A stretch of DNA of 64,000 bases from Acidovorax sp. GBBC 1281. Its GTDB lineage: Bacteria; Pseudomonadota; Gammaproteobacteria; Burkholderiales; Burkholderiaceae_C. Of the stretch, positions 37,101-45,096 are shown piece by piece (the first letter of the stretch is position 1; every line of letters starts with the position of its first letter). The position numbers and the translations under genes are program-made. The stretch lies in the NCBI RefSeq assembly GCF_028473645.1, contig NZ_CP097269.1:3738001-3802000 (forward strand). Direction: 5' to 3'. Below the pieces are notes generated by a model. The model had not been told where the DNA came from. It was given only the letters and a program-made list of their open reading frames with translations, and made no database searches.

Positions 37101-37836
37101 CCACCTCCGGGCGGTCGGTGAAGAAGAACCCCATGCCGGCGTTGGCCGCCCCCGTCGTGGTGCCCGCCCGGGACTGGCTGAATTCGTTGAAGTCGCCGCC
37201 CGTGCCGTGGAACACGCGCAGCGGCTGGCCATTGCCGTCCACCACCTTGCTGTCGCCGAACCAGCGCTGAAACGCCAGGCTCTGGGTCTGGCCCACCGCA
37301 CGGAACCGCACGCCTGCGGGGCCGCCAGTGCCGCTACCGGCGTGCTCGATGGCACGCAGCACGAAGCGCTCGGCCTCGTTGTAGGTCATGCCTCGGATCC
37401 GCTTGGCCAAGGCATCCATCCCCATGCGCTCGGCGACGCCGGCCAGCCAGTTGGCCAAGGTGCGCACACGCAGACCCAGGCGGGTGCCGGCTTGCTTCTG
37501 GGCGCGCAGATCCTCAGCCACCACTGCCAGGCCTTCTTCGATGGCCAGGGCCTGGTACTGGGCCGTCAGTTCGCTGCCGGTGTGCCCCTGGTCGCGCAGG
37601 GCCTGCAGCTGCTGCTGCGCGTCCGGCGCCTCGCGCTTCCACCGGTCCGCGTACTCCTGCACGCGGCTGTCCCGCTTTGCCAAGTCCAGCATGGACTGCA
37701 CATAATCGGGTGCTGGCAACACATTGCGCACCCCCAGGTGAAACATCTCATGGAAAACCGTCTCAGCGATAGCGTCAGCACTCCCGTGAGCGGAGGCCAC
37801 GAGGACGATGCGGCCCTCGCCTGGTATCGCCGCCCC
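34168..37836 (-). pseudogene. PLxRFG-domain polyvalent phage protein, N-terminus removed by an IS5-family insertion
   Basis: 1222 codons remain before the IS boundary. In order: a zincin-like peptidase piece (AETVFHEMFHLG, an HExxH motif); a helical stretch; an ADP-ribosyltransferase-like domain (FGDSKVVDGNGQPLRVFHGT, then GFFFTDRPEVAGTYA); the family motif PLARFGQYVVVV; and a long helical C-terminal part with LGLSPASAMVNLTQTALVAYP, as in large polyvalent proteins of phages that are thought to be injected with the DNA. The start codon and an unknown N-terminal length are missing. The expected 5-prime part is not found on the far side of the IS, so sequence was deleted there. Probably not expressed as an intact protein. 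Confidence 0.82.
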
Positions 37837-38887
37837 GGCTTTGTTGCACAAATCGCGATGCTGATGCCCGTAGACTGACTGCGTGACAGAGACGAAGAAC
37901 AGGCAGCGGAGCAAGTACCGCACGACGAACTGGAAGGCGTACAACGCGGCGCTGAAAGCGCGAGGCTCGTTGACGATGTGGCTAGATGAGGGCATGCAGT
38001 GGTTTGGCACGCCGACCGGCAGGCGTGGACGCAGCCGAACCTTCTCGGACGCAGCAATCCAGTTCTGCCTGAGCATCAAGTGCCTGTTCGGCCAGCCCTT
38101 GCGACAGGCGCTGGGCATGGTGCAGAGCCTGCTGCGGCTGGCAAAGCTGGACTGGCCGGTACCTGACTTCAGCACTGTTTGCCGGCGCCAAAAGACCTTG
38201 CAGGTCGAACTGAGCTACCAGCGAACCAACTCGCCGCTGCAGTTGCTGGTGGACAGCACCGGCATCAAGTTCCTGGGCGAAGGAGAGTGAAAACGCAAGA
38301 AGCATGGTGCTGAATACCGGCGCGAATGGCGCAAGGTCCATCTGGGCATCGACGCGCAGACGCTGGAAATACGCGCCATCGAGGTGACCAGCAACGCCAT
38401 TGGGGATGCGCCGATGTTGCCCGGGTTGCTGGCTCAGATTCCCACTGACGAATCCATCGAAAGCGTCAGTGCCGATGGCGCCTACGACACGCGCGCCTGC
38501 CTGGACGCCATTGCCGAGCGGCACGCGATGGCGGTGATCCCGCCCCGCAAGAACGCCAGCCATTGGAAGAAGTCGAGTCCGGGCTCGGCGCATCGTAATG
38601 AGGCCATTCGGGCGTGCCAGCGCCTGGGTCGCGGCATTTGGAAGAAGTGGAGCGGCTACCACCGGCGCAGCCTTGTGGAGACGAAGATGCACTGCTTCAA
38701 GCGACTGGGCGAACGGGTGATCGCGCGCACGTTCGACCGCCAGGTTGTGGAGCTGCATGTCCGCGTGGCCTTGCTCAATCGGTTCAGTCAGATCGGCCGT
38801 CCTCACACCGTGTCGGTGACTGCTGTGGCATAGGTCCGTCTGGGGTTGGGGTCATGCCGTCTGCAATTCGATTTGTGCAACAGCGCC
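37837..38887 (+). mobile_element. IS5-family insertion sequence (about 1051 bp)
   Basis: The ends are inverted repeats: GGCTTTGTTGCACAAATCG at the left (from 37837) and, on the opposite strand, GGCGCTGTTGCACAAATCG at the right (to 38887); they differ at two positions. The single transposase gene inside runs rightward. I see no target duplication at the flanks (CCCC left, CTCT right), which fits deletion of adjacent DNA after insertion. Confidence 0.85.
37883..38833 (+). pseudogene. IS5-family transposase with a nonsense mutation
   Basis: The reading frame is continuous over 317 codons except for TGA at 38288-38290, where relatives have Trp (GEWK here reads GE-stop-K). One base change, TGG to TGA, explains it. 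DDE residues are Asp in LLVDSTGIKFLG (residue 124), Asp in SADGAYDTRA and Glu in YHRRSLVETKMHCFKRLGER. Because the second Asp and Glu lie after the stop, the shortened 135-residue product cannot be active. The element is immobile unless complemented or read through. Confidence 0.88.
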
Positions 38888-38922
38888 CTCTCTCACCCGC
38901 AATCTTCTTCTCACGAGGCCAC

Positions 38923-39327
38923 ATGGGAACATTCAGCCCGATCCACTGGATCATCGTCTTGGCCATGGCCACCCCTTTGCTGGCGCTGCTGGTGGTGCCC
39001 ACTTGGCGAATCCTGCAGCGCGCCGGGTTCAACGGTGCGTGGGCCCTGCTGATGCTGGTGCCCATCGTGGGCATCCTGGTCCTGTGGTTCGTGTCGTTCT
39101 TGAAGTGGCCCGCCGACCGCGAGGGGTCCACCCACACGTCGAAAGGCTGGCTGGTGCTGGGTGTGTTGCTGGTGCCGCTGGCGATCGTCGGGCCAGTATT
39201 GGTTGGCAAGCTGGCGGTGGAAGGCAAGGGCGGACGAGGTGCCGATTCCACAAGCGCCCGCCCCGCACCTCTCGCCAACCCTGCTTGTTCCGATATCGAC
39301 GCTTTCCTGGGCGGCTGCAAAAAGTGA
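38923..39327 (+). CDS. Small membrane protein of unknown function in the late region (opposite strand)
   Basis: The 134-residue product has three predicted spans, at about residues 8-26, 41-61 and 75-95 (FSPIHWIIVLAMATPLLALL, WALLMLVPIVGILVLWFV, GWLVLGVLLVPLAIVGPVLV), and a soluble tail ending CSDIDAFLGGCKK. GAGG precedes the ATG by about 5 bases. It runs against the phage late genes, and its stop codon abuts the stop of the convergent gene without a base between. Genes placed this way in prophages are often lysogenic-conversion cargo; I do not recognise the family. The IS5 end is 35 bases upstream, so its native promoter may be gone. Confidence 0.7.
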   Translation: MGTFSPIHWIIVLAMATPLLALLVVPTWRILQRAGFNGAWALLMLVPIVGILVLWFVSFLKWPADREGSTHTSKGWLVLGVLLVPLAIVGPVLVGKLAVEGKGGRGADSTSARPAPLANPACSDIDAFLGGCKK

Positions 39328-41232
39328 TCAGAAACCGAGCTGAGCAAGCGCGATTTTTTTCTGATCGTAGGTGAGCTTTGGGTTATCCCGAATCGCCAAT
39401 GCACGGGGGTCCTTACTGATGTCCATCCGCTGGCCACCGTCGACTTGCACCGTCTCGCCAGTCTGCTTGTTGTACCGCCACACGCTGCCCTGCGTAGAAC
39501 TGCCATCGGCATTCTTGGTGGCGGGTGTCACCTGAACGCCCCATTCATTCTGCGGGGCCTTCCCTGCAAGAGCCATGAGGCGCTCGCGCGCTGACCGCTG
39601 AGCCGCGGGGGTCTTGGCGGTCTCCAGCTCCACCTGCGCACGGTCGATGCGGTCTGCTGACCGGTTGGTGTAGCCCGCGGCGATCTGCTCGAGCGAGAGC
39701 CGGCCGCGCGCGATCTGGTTGGCATCGTTCACGCCCTGGGCACGGAGGCCTGCACGCTGGGTCTCCCCCGACTGTTGCAGGCCTTCGCGCGTCAGCGCGC
39801 CGGTTTGACGCAACGACTCGAGATCCTGCCCGGCCTGGTTCTGCCGGATGTTGCTGTCCTGCTGCAGCGCGGCCCGGTATTCCTGCATCGCGGCGCTGTT
39901 CTCCGCGCCCCGCCCGGCCCACCTCGACTGGTTGGTGATGCTGCTGGCGGCCACCCCTGCATCGCGCAGGCGCTGCCCGGGCGAGCGACCCAGCATGTTG
40001 CCGTAGGTGCTGCTCGATCCGATGCTGCCTGAGAAGCCGCCAGTGAGGCTGCCGGCCTCGACGGGGCCGGCGCCTGGCCCAGCAACCAACGCCATCAGCC
40101 GGCCACGTGCGCCCTGGTCCTGCCGAGCGACCAGATTGTCGGCGGCCGCCAGGTTCTGCTGGCTGATCTGCCCTCCCGGCGCCTGGCCAGTCGCAGTTGC
40201 CATCAGACGATCCCGTGCGCCCTGCCCTGTGATCCTCGTGTCATAGGCGGGGTTGTAGCCCACCGGCGTGGCGCTGGTGACCAGGCCGGCCTGTGCTGCA
40301 GCGTCGGGCGACATCCCGACTGGCGAGCGTGGTGCAGAGGTGTCGCCGGTGTTCATGAAGCCGCCGCCAGGGGCGCGGCCGTTGACCGTGATATCGCCGG
40401 CCACGTTGCTGCCCGAATAGGCGTTGCCCACTCGGGTGACATTGCCCGTGGTGCTGGGGCTGGAGCTACTCCCCGCGGTGGGGAATGAATCAGCCACGGG
40501 TGGCGGTGCCGCAGGGTCCACGAAGGCCGGGTTCACCACGCCGCGCCCGGCCCCTGCAGCCGATGCGGGCGCAGTCTGCGCGGCAACAGAGCTCGGCAAC
40601 GCACTGATCGCGGCGGCGCCGGCACCGGCGTTCAGCAGCCGACTCGCCGCGTTGATGCCGCCGCTGATCGCGCCGCCCGTCTTGGCCACTGCGGGAATAG
40701 AGCCCCCCAGGGAGCCGGGCAGTGCCGCGGCGATGTTCGACAGGTTGCGCCCGGTTTCAGTATTCGCCCAGCTGTCTTGCGAACCGTCCGCCGCCGGCGC
40801 CTTCATGCCACCCGTCGGGATGTCGGCCACCGAGGCCTGGCGTGGCGCGGCAGAGGGCGCTGGTGCTGGTGCGGCTGGTGCAGGAGCCGGAGGCACGGCG
40901 GCGCCCACCTGCGTCACCCCTGGGCTGGCTGCAGCAGCGGGCGCGTCTCCGAAGCTGTTCGGGCGCTTTGTCTCGTCCTCGACCAGGCCACCATCAGCAA
41001 ACTTCCCGCGTCGCGCAGCCTTGCCGCTCGGTTCGTGGGTCAGGTGCACCAGATCCTGCAGGCGGCGCACGCCGACCTTGCGCACCGTGTCGTTGGGAAG
41101 CACGAACTCGCCGTTGGAGAGTCTGGCCTTGATGGAATCGCTGGTGCCCGTGCCGGGCCCGCGGACATGGCCGCCGTCGCGGTAGTGCTGAGGGGCGGTT
41201 GCGGTGGCGATCTGGGCGAGTGTTCTGCGCAT
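39328..41232 (-). CDS. Phage virion-associated protein, Ala/Gly-rich (hypothetical)
   Basis: The 634-residue product has an N-terminal piece HYRDGGHVRGPGTGTSDSIKA followed by ARLSNGEFVLPNDTV, a motif I associate with phage structural proteins. A long Ala/Pro/Ser-rich middle follows, then repeats of RDRLMATATGQAPGG and RGRLMALVAG, and a helical C-terminus rich in Gln and Arg (QETYRAALQQ-type). It lies between the polyvalent protein and an adaptor gene, where podovirus-like phages encode internal or ejection proteins. ATG 41232 (MRRTLAQIATATAPQ) has AAAGG 8-9 bases upstream. Confidence 0.65.
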   Translation of the reverse strand: MRRTLAQIATATAPQHYRDGGHVRGPGTGTSDSIKARLSNGEFVLPNDTVRKVGVRRLQDLVHLTHEPSGKAARRGKFADGGLVEDETKRPNSFGDAPAAAASPGVTQVGAAVPPAPAPAAPAPAPSAAPRQASVADIPTGGMKAPAADGSQDSWANTETGRNLSNIAAALPGSLGGSIPAVAKTGGAISGGINAASRLLNAGAGAAAISALPSSVAAQTAPASAAGAGRGVVNPAFVDPAAPPPVADSFPTAGSSSSPSTTGNVTRVGNAYSGSNVAGDITVNGRAPGGGFMNTGDTSAPRSPVGMSPDAAAQAGLVTSATPVGYNPAYDTRITGQGARDRLMATATGQAPGGQISQQNLAAADNLVARQDQGARGRLMALVAGPGAGPVEAGSLTGGFSGSIGSSSTYGNMLGRSPGQRLRDAGVAASSITNQSRWAGRGAENSAAMQEYRAALQQDSNIRQNQAGQDLESLRQTGALTREGLQQSGETQRAGLRAQGVNDANQIARGRLSLEQIAAGYTNRSADRIDRAQVELETAKTPAAQRSARERLMALAGKAPQNEWGVQVTPATKNADGSSTQGSVWRYNKQTGETVQVDGGQRMDISKDPRALAIRDNPKLTYDQKKIALAQLGF

Positions 41233-41309
41233 GGTGGTGGCCTTTGGAAAATCTTGGGGAATTCTTCCGGACCAGGGCGGATGCGCCAACCCCTACCGGG
41301 GCGCGAGCC

Positions 41310-41981
41310 TCACCAGTTACTGCGCACGATGGGGGGCCTGCGGTCGCGCTGCTTGCGCTGCACGTTCGCGTCGGGTCGCTCGCCGAAGGCTTGGACGAAC
41401 AGGGCGAGGGACTCTGCGGCCTTCCCGGGATCGAATGTGTCGGCGTCCTGCTTGAGGTAGGCCCGGTGCAGCACCCAATCCATCAGCCGCTCGTGGAAGC
41501 GCTCTGGGATCTCGGGGCGGCCCTGGTCAAGGTCGGCACACAACGGCTTGAGGGCGCCGCGGTAGACCGTCAGGGCCAGCGTGTCGGCCTCAGTGGGCGT
41601 GCGCACCAGGCGCAAGCTGGCGGATCGCGTGCCACTGGCCTGCTCGAAGATATACCACCGGGGAAGACCCTTCATGCTCTCCCAGCCGCAGCAGTCCTCG
41701 TCCAGCGCCTCCACGCTCGTCTCGTCCAGCGGCTTGCCACGCAGCGTGATGCGCTTGATCTCGAAGACGCTCGGGTGGAGCTGATAGGTGGAAACGTTGG
41801 GCTCCAGGGTGATCGTGCTGACAGCGGGTGTCAGGCGGTCCTCGATGAGCTTGGCTCGCTCGCAGGCCTCCTGCACCGCCTCGTTCAGGTAGCGGACGAT
41901 CAACTCCGACGACCAGAGATACGGCAGCTCGACATCGTCGACTGTCGCTCGGAAATCGGAGATGAAGTCCTCTACCTTCAT
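41310..41981 (-). CDS. Phage head-tail adaptor-like protein
   Basis: The 223-residue product begins MKVEDFISDFRATVDDVELP followed by YLWSSELIVRYLNEAVQEAC, a helical start typical of phage connector or adaptor proteins of the DUF6682 kind. The middle is strand-rich (VSTYQLHPSVFEIKRITLRG). The end has FHERLMDWVLHRAYLKQDADT, also typical of this group. It comes after the head genes, which agrees with a neck or tail-tube adaptor role. Family assignment is from memory of similar proteins and is not certain. Confidence 0.68.
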   Translation of the reverse strand: MKVEDFISDFRATVDDVELPYLWSSELIVRYLNEAVQEACERAKLIEDRLTPAVSTITLEPNVSTYQLHPSVFEIKRITLRGKPLDETSVEALDEDCCGWESMKGLPRWYIFEQASGTRSASLRLVRTPTEADTLALTVYRGALKPLCADLDQGRPEIPERFHERLMDWVLHRAYLKQDADTFDPGKAAESLALFVQAFGERPDANVQRKQRDRRPPIVRSNW

Positions 41982-41984
41982 GGC

Positions 41985-42335
41985 TTACACCTTGTCCGTG
42001 AGCTCAGCGAAGATGGCGTCGGCCTCCTCGCGGGTGACGGCGAAGCCCGCACGCGACTTGAGCCGCATCAGGTTCGGCTTGCCATCAGCGGTGAAGTCTT
42101 CCTTGTCCTGGCCGGTGATCATGGCCTGCAGCGCCTCGGAGACTGCCATCTGGCGGGCCTGGATCTGCACGTTCACCGAGGACGTCTGGGTCTCGTCGGG
42201 CGCTACTGCGCCGCGTGCGAGCGCCTCGCGGATGAAGATCTTCGGAACGTCGGTGCCATCGGGCCCGATTACGCACATGTGGCCACTGGTCAGGGCGACG
42301 TGCAGCGGTTCAGAGGAGGGGGAGCAGAGTTTCAT
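41985..42335 (-). CDS. Phage hypothetical protein in the head-neck cluster
   Basis: The 116-residue protein has a strand-rich start (PLHVALTSGHMCVIGPDGTDVP) spread over residues 10-31 and a helical end with EEADAIFAELTDKV. The opening resembles short phage proteins that act on the capsid lattice or the neck, but I cannot name a family. The stop is 3 bases before the ATG of the adaptor gene, so translation is coupled. Confidence 0.6.
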   Translation of the reverse strand: MKLCSPSSEPLHVALTSGHMCVIGPDGTDVPKIFIREALARGAVAPDETQTSSVNVQIQARQMAVSEALQAMITGQDKEDFTADGKPNLMRLKSRAGFAVTREEADAIFAELTDKV

Positions 42336-42417
42336 GATGAATGTCCTTCAAAAAGACCCGGCGGGTATCAGCCGCCGGGTTCAAGGGCCGTCCAGGCCCA
42401 ACCACTGAGGAGAACGG

Positions 42418-42819
42418 TTACCCCTGCGTGAATGCCGAGCGGCCCTCAACGTAGTAGCTGATGGTGATGCGCGCCGCGCCTGCGGTGGCCCCGGCGCCGG
42501 TCTGCGCGATCGTTGCCTTGAGCGCTTCGGCGACCGTGTGCGTGTAGCCCGAAAGGGTCAGCGCGGTGCGGCCGGCGGTCTTGAGGTCGATGGGCGAGGC
42601 GGTGTAGCGGTCATCGTCGACGGCGTCGCCCAGCTTCAGCGTGGCGGTGGTGGCGCTGTTCCAGGGCGTCTTGACCACCACATCGCCACCGAGGACGATG
42701 GCGTTGCCCGGCAGGTCGAAGGCGTTCTCGGCGTTGCCGTAGGTGGTGGGATCGGCATAGCCGATGTTCAGATGCGCCACGATCAGCTCTTGGCGCGATG
42801 CGTTTTTCTTGATGGCCAC
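42418..42819 (-). CDS. Probable phage head decoration protein
   Basis: The 133-residue product starts at GTG 42819 with AAGGAG about 7 bases upstream. It is Ala/Thr-rich and strand-forming (NAIVLGGDVVVKTPWNSATTATLKLGD over residues 39-65). Lying immediately after the major capsid gene, it has the place and composition of a capsid decoration or fibre protein. This is a positional inference. Confidence 0.6.
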   Translation of the reverse strand: MAIKKNASRQELIVAHLNIGYADPTTYGNAENAFDLPGNAIVLGGDVVVKTPWNSATTATLKLGDAVDDDRYTASPIDLKTAGRTALTLSGYTHTVAEALKATIAQTGAGATAGAARITISYYVEGRSAFTQG

Positions 42820-42885
42820 GATGGGCTCCTTTCAACAACAAGGGGGGAAGACAGCGAGACCCATCGGCCCCGCCCGGGCAGCTGC

Positions 42886-43986
42886 TTATTGCAGGAAGTG
42901 GTCGATCGTGAGAACGCTGAAGTCCTCCTCCGACTTGTCGTAGATGCTGTAGAACTTGGGCTTCAGCAGGCCGTGCATCTTGTCCACGTTGATGCCGCAC
43001 ACGCTGTCGTACTGGAAAAGCTTTTCAGTCCAGGTCGGCAGGCTGATGTCGGCCATGCCGAGCGCCTGGGCGCCGCACAGCAGCGTGCGGGTGCCGTTGA
43101 CATTGCCGCCAGCACCCCACTTCGAGCCGTTGGGCGCACCCTTGTTGTTGAAGACCAGGTTGAATTCGTGGATCACAGCGCCATCCACCGTGACGGCGGC
43201 GCCCGTGAACCAGGGCGAGTCCATGCCGGACTTGGCCGCCACCTGCACCACAGCACGCTGGTAGTCGGGGTCCTTCTTCAACGCGGCGAGCGTGCCGGGC
43301 TGCACGAACATCACGTAGTAGGACTTGCCGTCCTTCTTCAGCGGCTTGATGCGGTGCGACTTCGCGTAGGCGATGGCGTCCACGATCATGGCGTACTTCG
43401 GCAGGTAGGCGTTCGTGATGCTCGCAGTGTTGGACACCTGCAGGCCCGTGCCATCCCACATCAGTGCACGCTTGCTCGTGGGTGCCGTCACATCGGCCGC
43501 GAACGACAGGCTGGGGAAAGGCGAGCCCACCCGCGCAGAACCGTCGTTGTTGAATGCGTAGCTGATGCCCGACATGGTCAGGAATGCCAGCTGATCCGTA
43601 CGATCGGCCAGCCAGTGAGCCAACTTGTCGCGGCCTTGCTCGCGGAAGTTGATCGTGGAGCTCTGATCGGCCAGCTTGCCCTTGTTGCGCACCGAGTGCG
43701 TCATCAGGTCGATGTTGAGGATCTGGGCGAAGTTCTGCATGGCCTCTTCGTTGCCCTCGCGCTCGTTGTCACCGATCTGGCCATCGCCCACCAGGTCGGC
43801 CACCAGCTGCATGATGACTTGATCGCCCTTCTCGGTTTGGGTGAGGCTCGTGATGCGCTGCACCACGTTGTTCTCGCCGGTGCCCATGAAGTTCTTGAGG
43901 AACATCGCGTCGCGCGCGGCGCTCCAGACTTCACGCTCCCAGGCGATCTTGTGCACAGGCAGCAGTGCTGCGAAATTGGTTTCCAT
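42886..43986 (-). CDS. Major capsid protein, N4-gp56/DUF4043 type
   Basis: The 366-residue protein matches the DUF4043 (N4 gp56-like) capsid group in its key blocks: WEREVWSAARDAMFLKNFMG, ENNVVQRITSLTQTEKGDQV, and the late VHEFNLVFNNKG-like strand, with HSVRNKGKLADQSSTINFRE in the early domain. ATG 43986 has GGAG 7 bases upstream and is chosen over an in-frame extension. Together with scaffold, portal and terminase genes upstream, it makes a complete head cassette. The 171-base gap before the scaffold gene holds no supported gene. Confidence 0.85.
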   Translation of the reverse strand: METNFAALLPVHKIAWEREVWSAARDAMFLKNFMGTGENNVVQRITSLTQTEKGDQVIMQLVADLVGDGQIGDNEREGNEEAMQNFAQILNIDLMTHSVRNKGKLADQSSTINFREQGRDKLAHWLADRTDQLAFLTMSGISYAFNNDGSARVGSPFPSLSFAADVTAPTSKRALMWDGTGLQVSNTASITNAYLPKYAMIVDAIAYAKSHRIKPLKKDGKSYYVMFVQPGTLAALKKDPDYQRAVVQVAAKSGMDSPWFTGAAVTVDGAVIHEFNLVFNNKGAPNGSKWGAGGNVNGTRTLLCGAQALGMADISLPTWTEKLFQYDSVCGINVDKMHGLLKPKFYSIYDKSEEDFSVLTIDHFLQ

Positions 43987-44157
43987 GACATGCTCCAAAA
44001 AGTTGAGGTACTTGTCGGGACATGTCGCCGCCCATCTGCGAGATACATGGCATCGGACGGCCAAGAGCGTCAGGCGGCGTTTATGTCGGCCCAGGACGGC
44101 AACCCGGAATGTCGCCAGCAGGTTGGGTGAATCCCTGCTGGCCAGGAGCCACGCGAC

Positions 44158-45084
44158 TCAGTCGCCGCGAAGCTTCTTGCGCTCGGCCAATGGCAGCGCC
44201 TGGTACTCCTCGTCGGTCAGTTGGCGCACGTCCAGCCTGCTCGACTCGGAGCGGTTGCCGATGCCTGCTTGAACCGACGGCGGTTGCAGCAGGGAATCCG
44301 CAGCATTGCGCTGTATCGCTCTCGCAGGGCGAGTATCGGTAGGGGCCGGGGCTGCAGGCAATCCCCTACTGGGGGTCCCGTCTGGCGCGAAACGCGGTGC
44401 GATGGTGGCGATGGCGTTGGCCAGGGCGACATGGTGAGGAACCCCGTCCGCCACCTTTGCCCGCACCGAAGCAGCAATGAGGTCCAGCGCTTCAGCGCCC
44501 TCTTCCTGATCCAGCCAGGGATAGGCCGCCATGGCGTTGGCCACCACCGCCTCGGATTTGGCCGTCACCTCGTTTTGGATCGAAGCCTGCTCGACCCGCT
44601 GCACGGCGGCGTTCTCGATGTGGCGGTTGATGGTTTTGCGGATCGCCGCCGCGCCCTTCGCGTCGCCATCCAGCAGCGCCTGGGCGTACTCGGTCTCGGC
44701 AGCGTCCACATCGAATTCGGGGGCCGGGGCAGCCGAGGGTGAAGGCGCAGGCACAGGCGCCGACGGTTGGCTGGCCTTCAAGGCTTGGACTTCCCGCTGG
44801 GTTGCCGCCAGTTGCTCCTCCAACAGCCGCCGGCTCTCATTCACTTCGCGGAAGCGCGCGTAGGGCACGTTCTGAGGACCACCCGCGCCCTCGCCTGGCT
44901 CTGCGGGCGCCGGAGTTGCAGGCGCTGCAACGGGTGCCGCCGCCGCTGGGCTGGCCGGTTTCCCGGTGTACGCCTCGGTCAACACATCGCCACGGTCTAC
45001 CGGCGCAGCGCGCTCCGCTTCGCCGGCGTCAGCGGTGATCTCCAACGCAGGGGTGCTGTCATCTGGATCGTTCGGGTTGGGCAT
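44158..45084 (-). CDS. Phage capsid scaffolding protein (putative)
   Basis: The 308-residue protein is acidic, Ala/Pro-rich and helical, with no membrane span. It has a coiled-coil segment around FREVNESRRLLEEQLAATQ and a charged C-terminus LPLAERKKLRGD, the usual look of a scaffold: a disordered core and a basic tail that binds capsid. It sits between portal and major capsid genes, where tailed phages put the scaffold. There is no recognisable protease motif. Confidence 0.72.
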   Translation of the reverse strand: MPNPNDPDDSTPALEITADAGEAERAAPVDRGDVLTEAYTGKPASPAAAAPVAAPATPAPAEPGEGAGGPQNVPYARFREVNESRRLLEEQLAATQREVQALKASQPSAPVPAPSPSAAPAPEFDVDAAETEYAQALLDGDAKGAAAIRKTINRHIENAAVQRVEQASIQNEVTAKSEAVVANAMAAYPWLDQEEGAEALDLIAASVRAKVADGVPHHVALANAIATIAPRFAPDGTPSRGLPAAPAPTDTRPARAIQRNAADSLLQPPSVQAGIGNRSESSRLDVRQLTDEEYQALPLAERKKLRGD

Positions 45085-45096
45085 GCTTTTTCTCCT

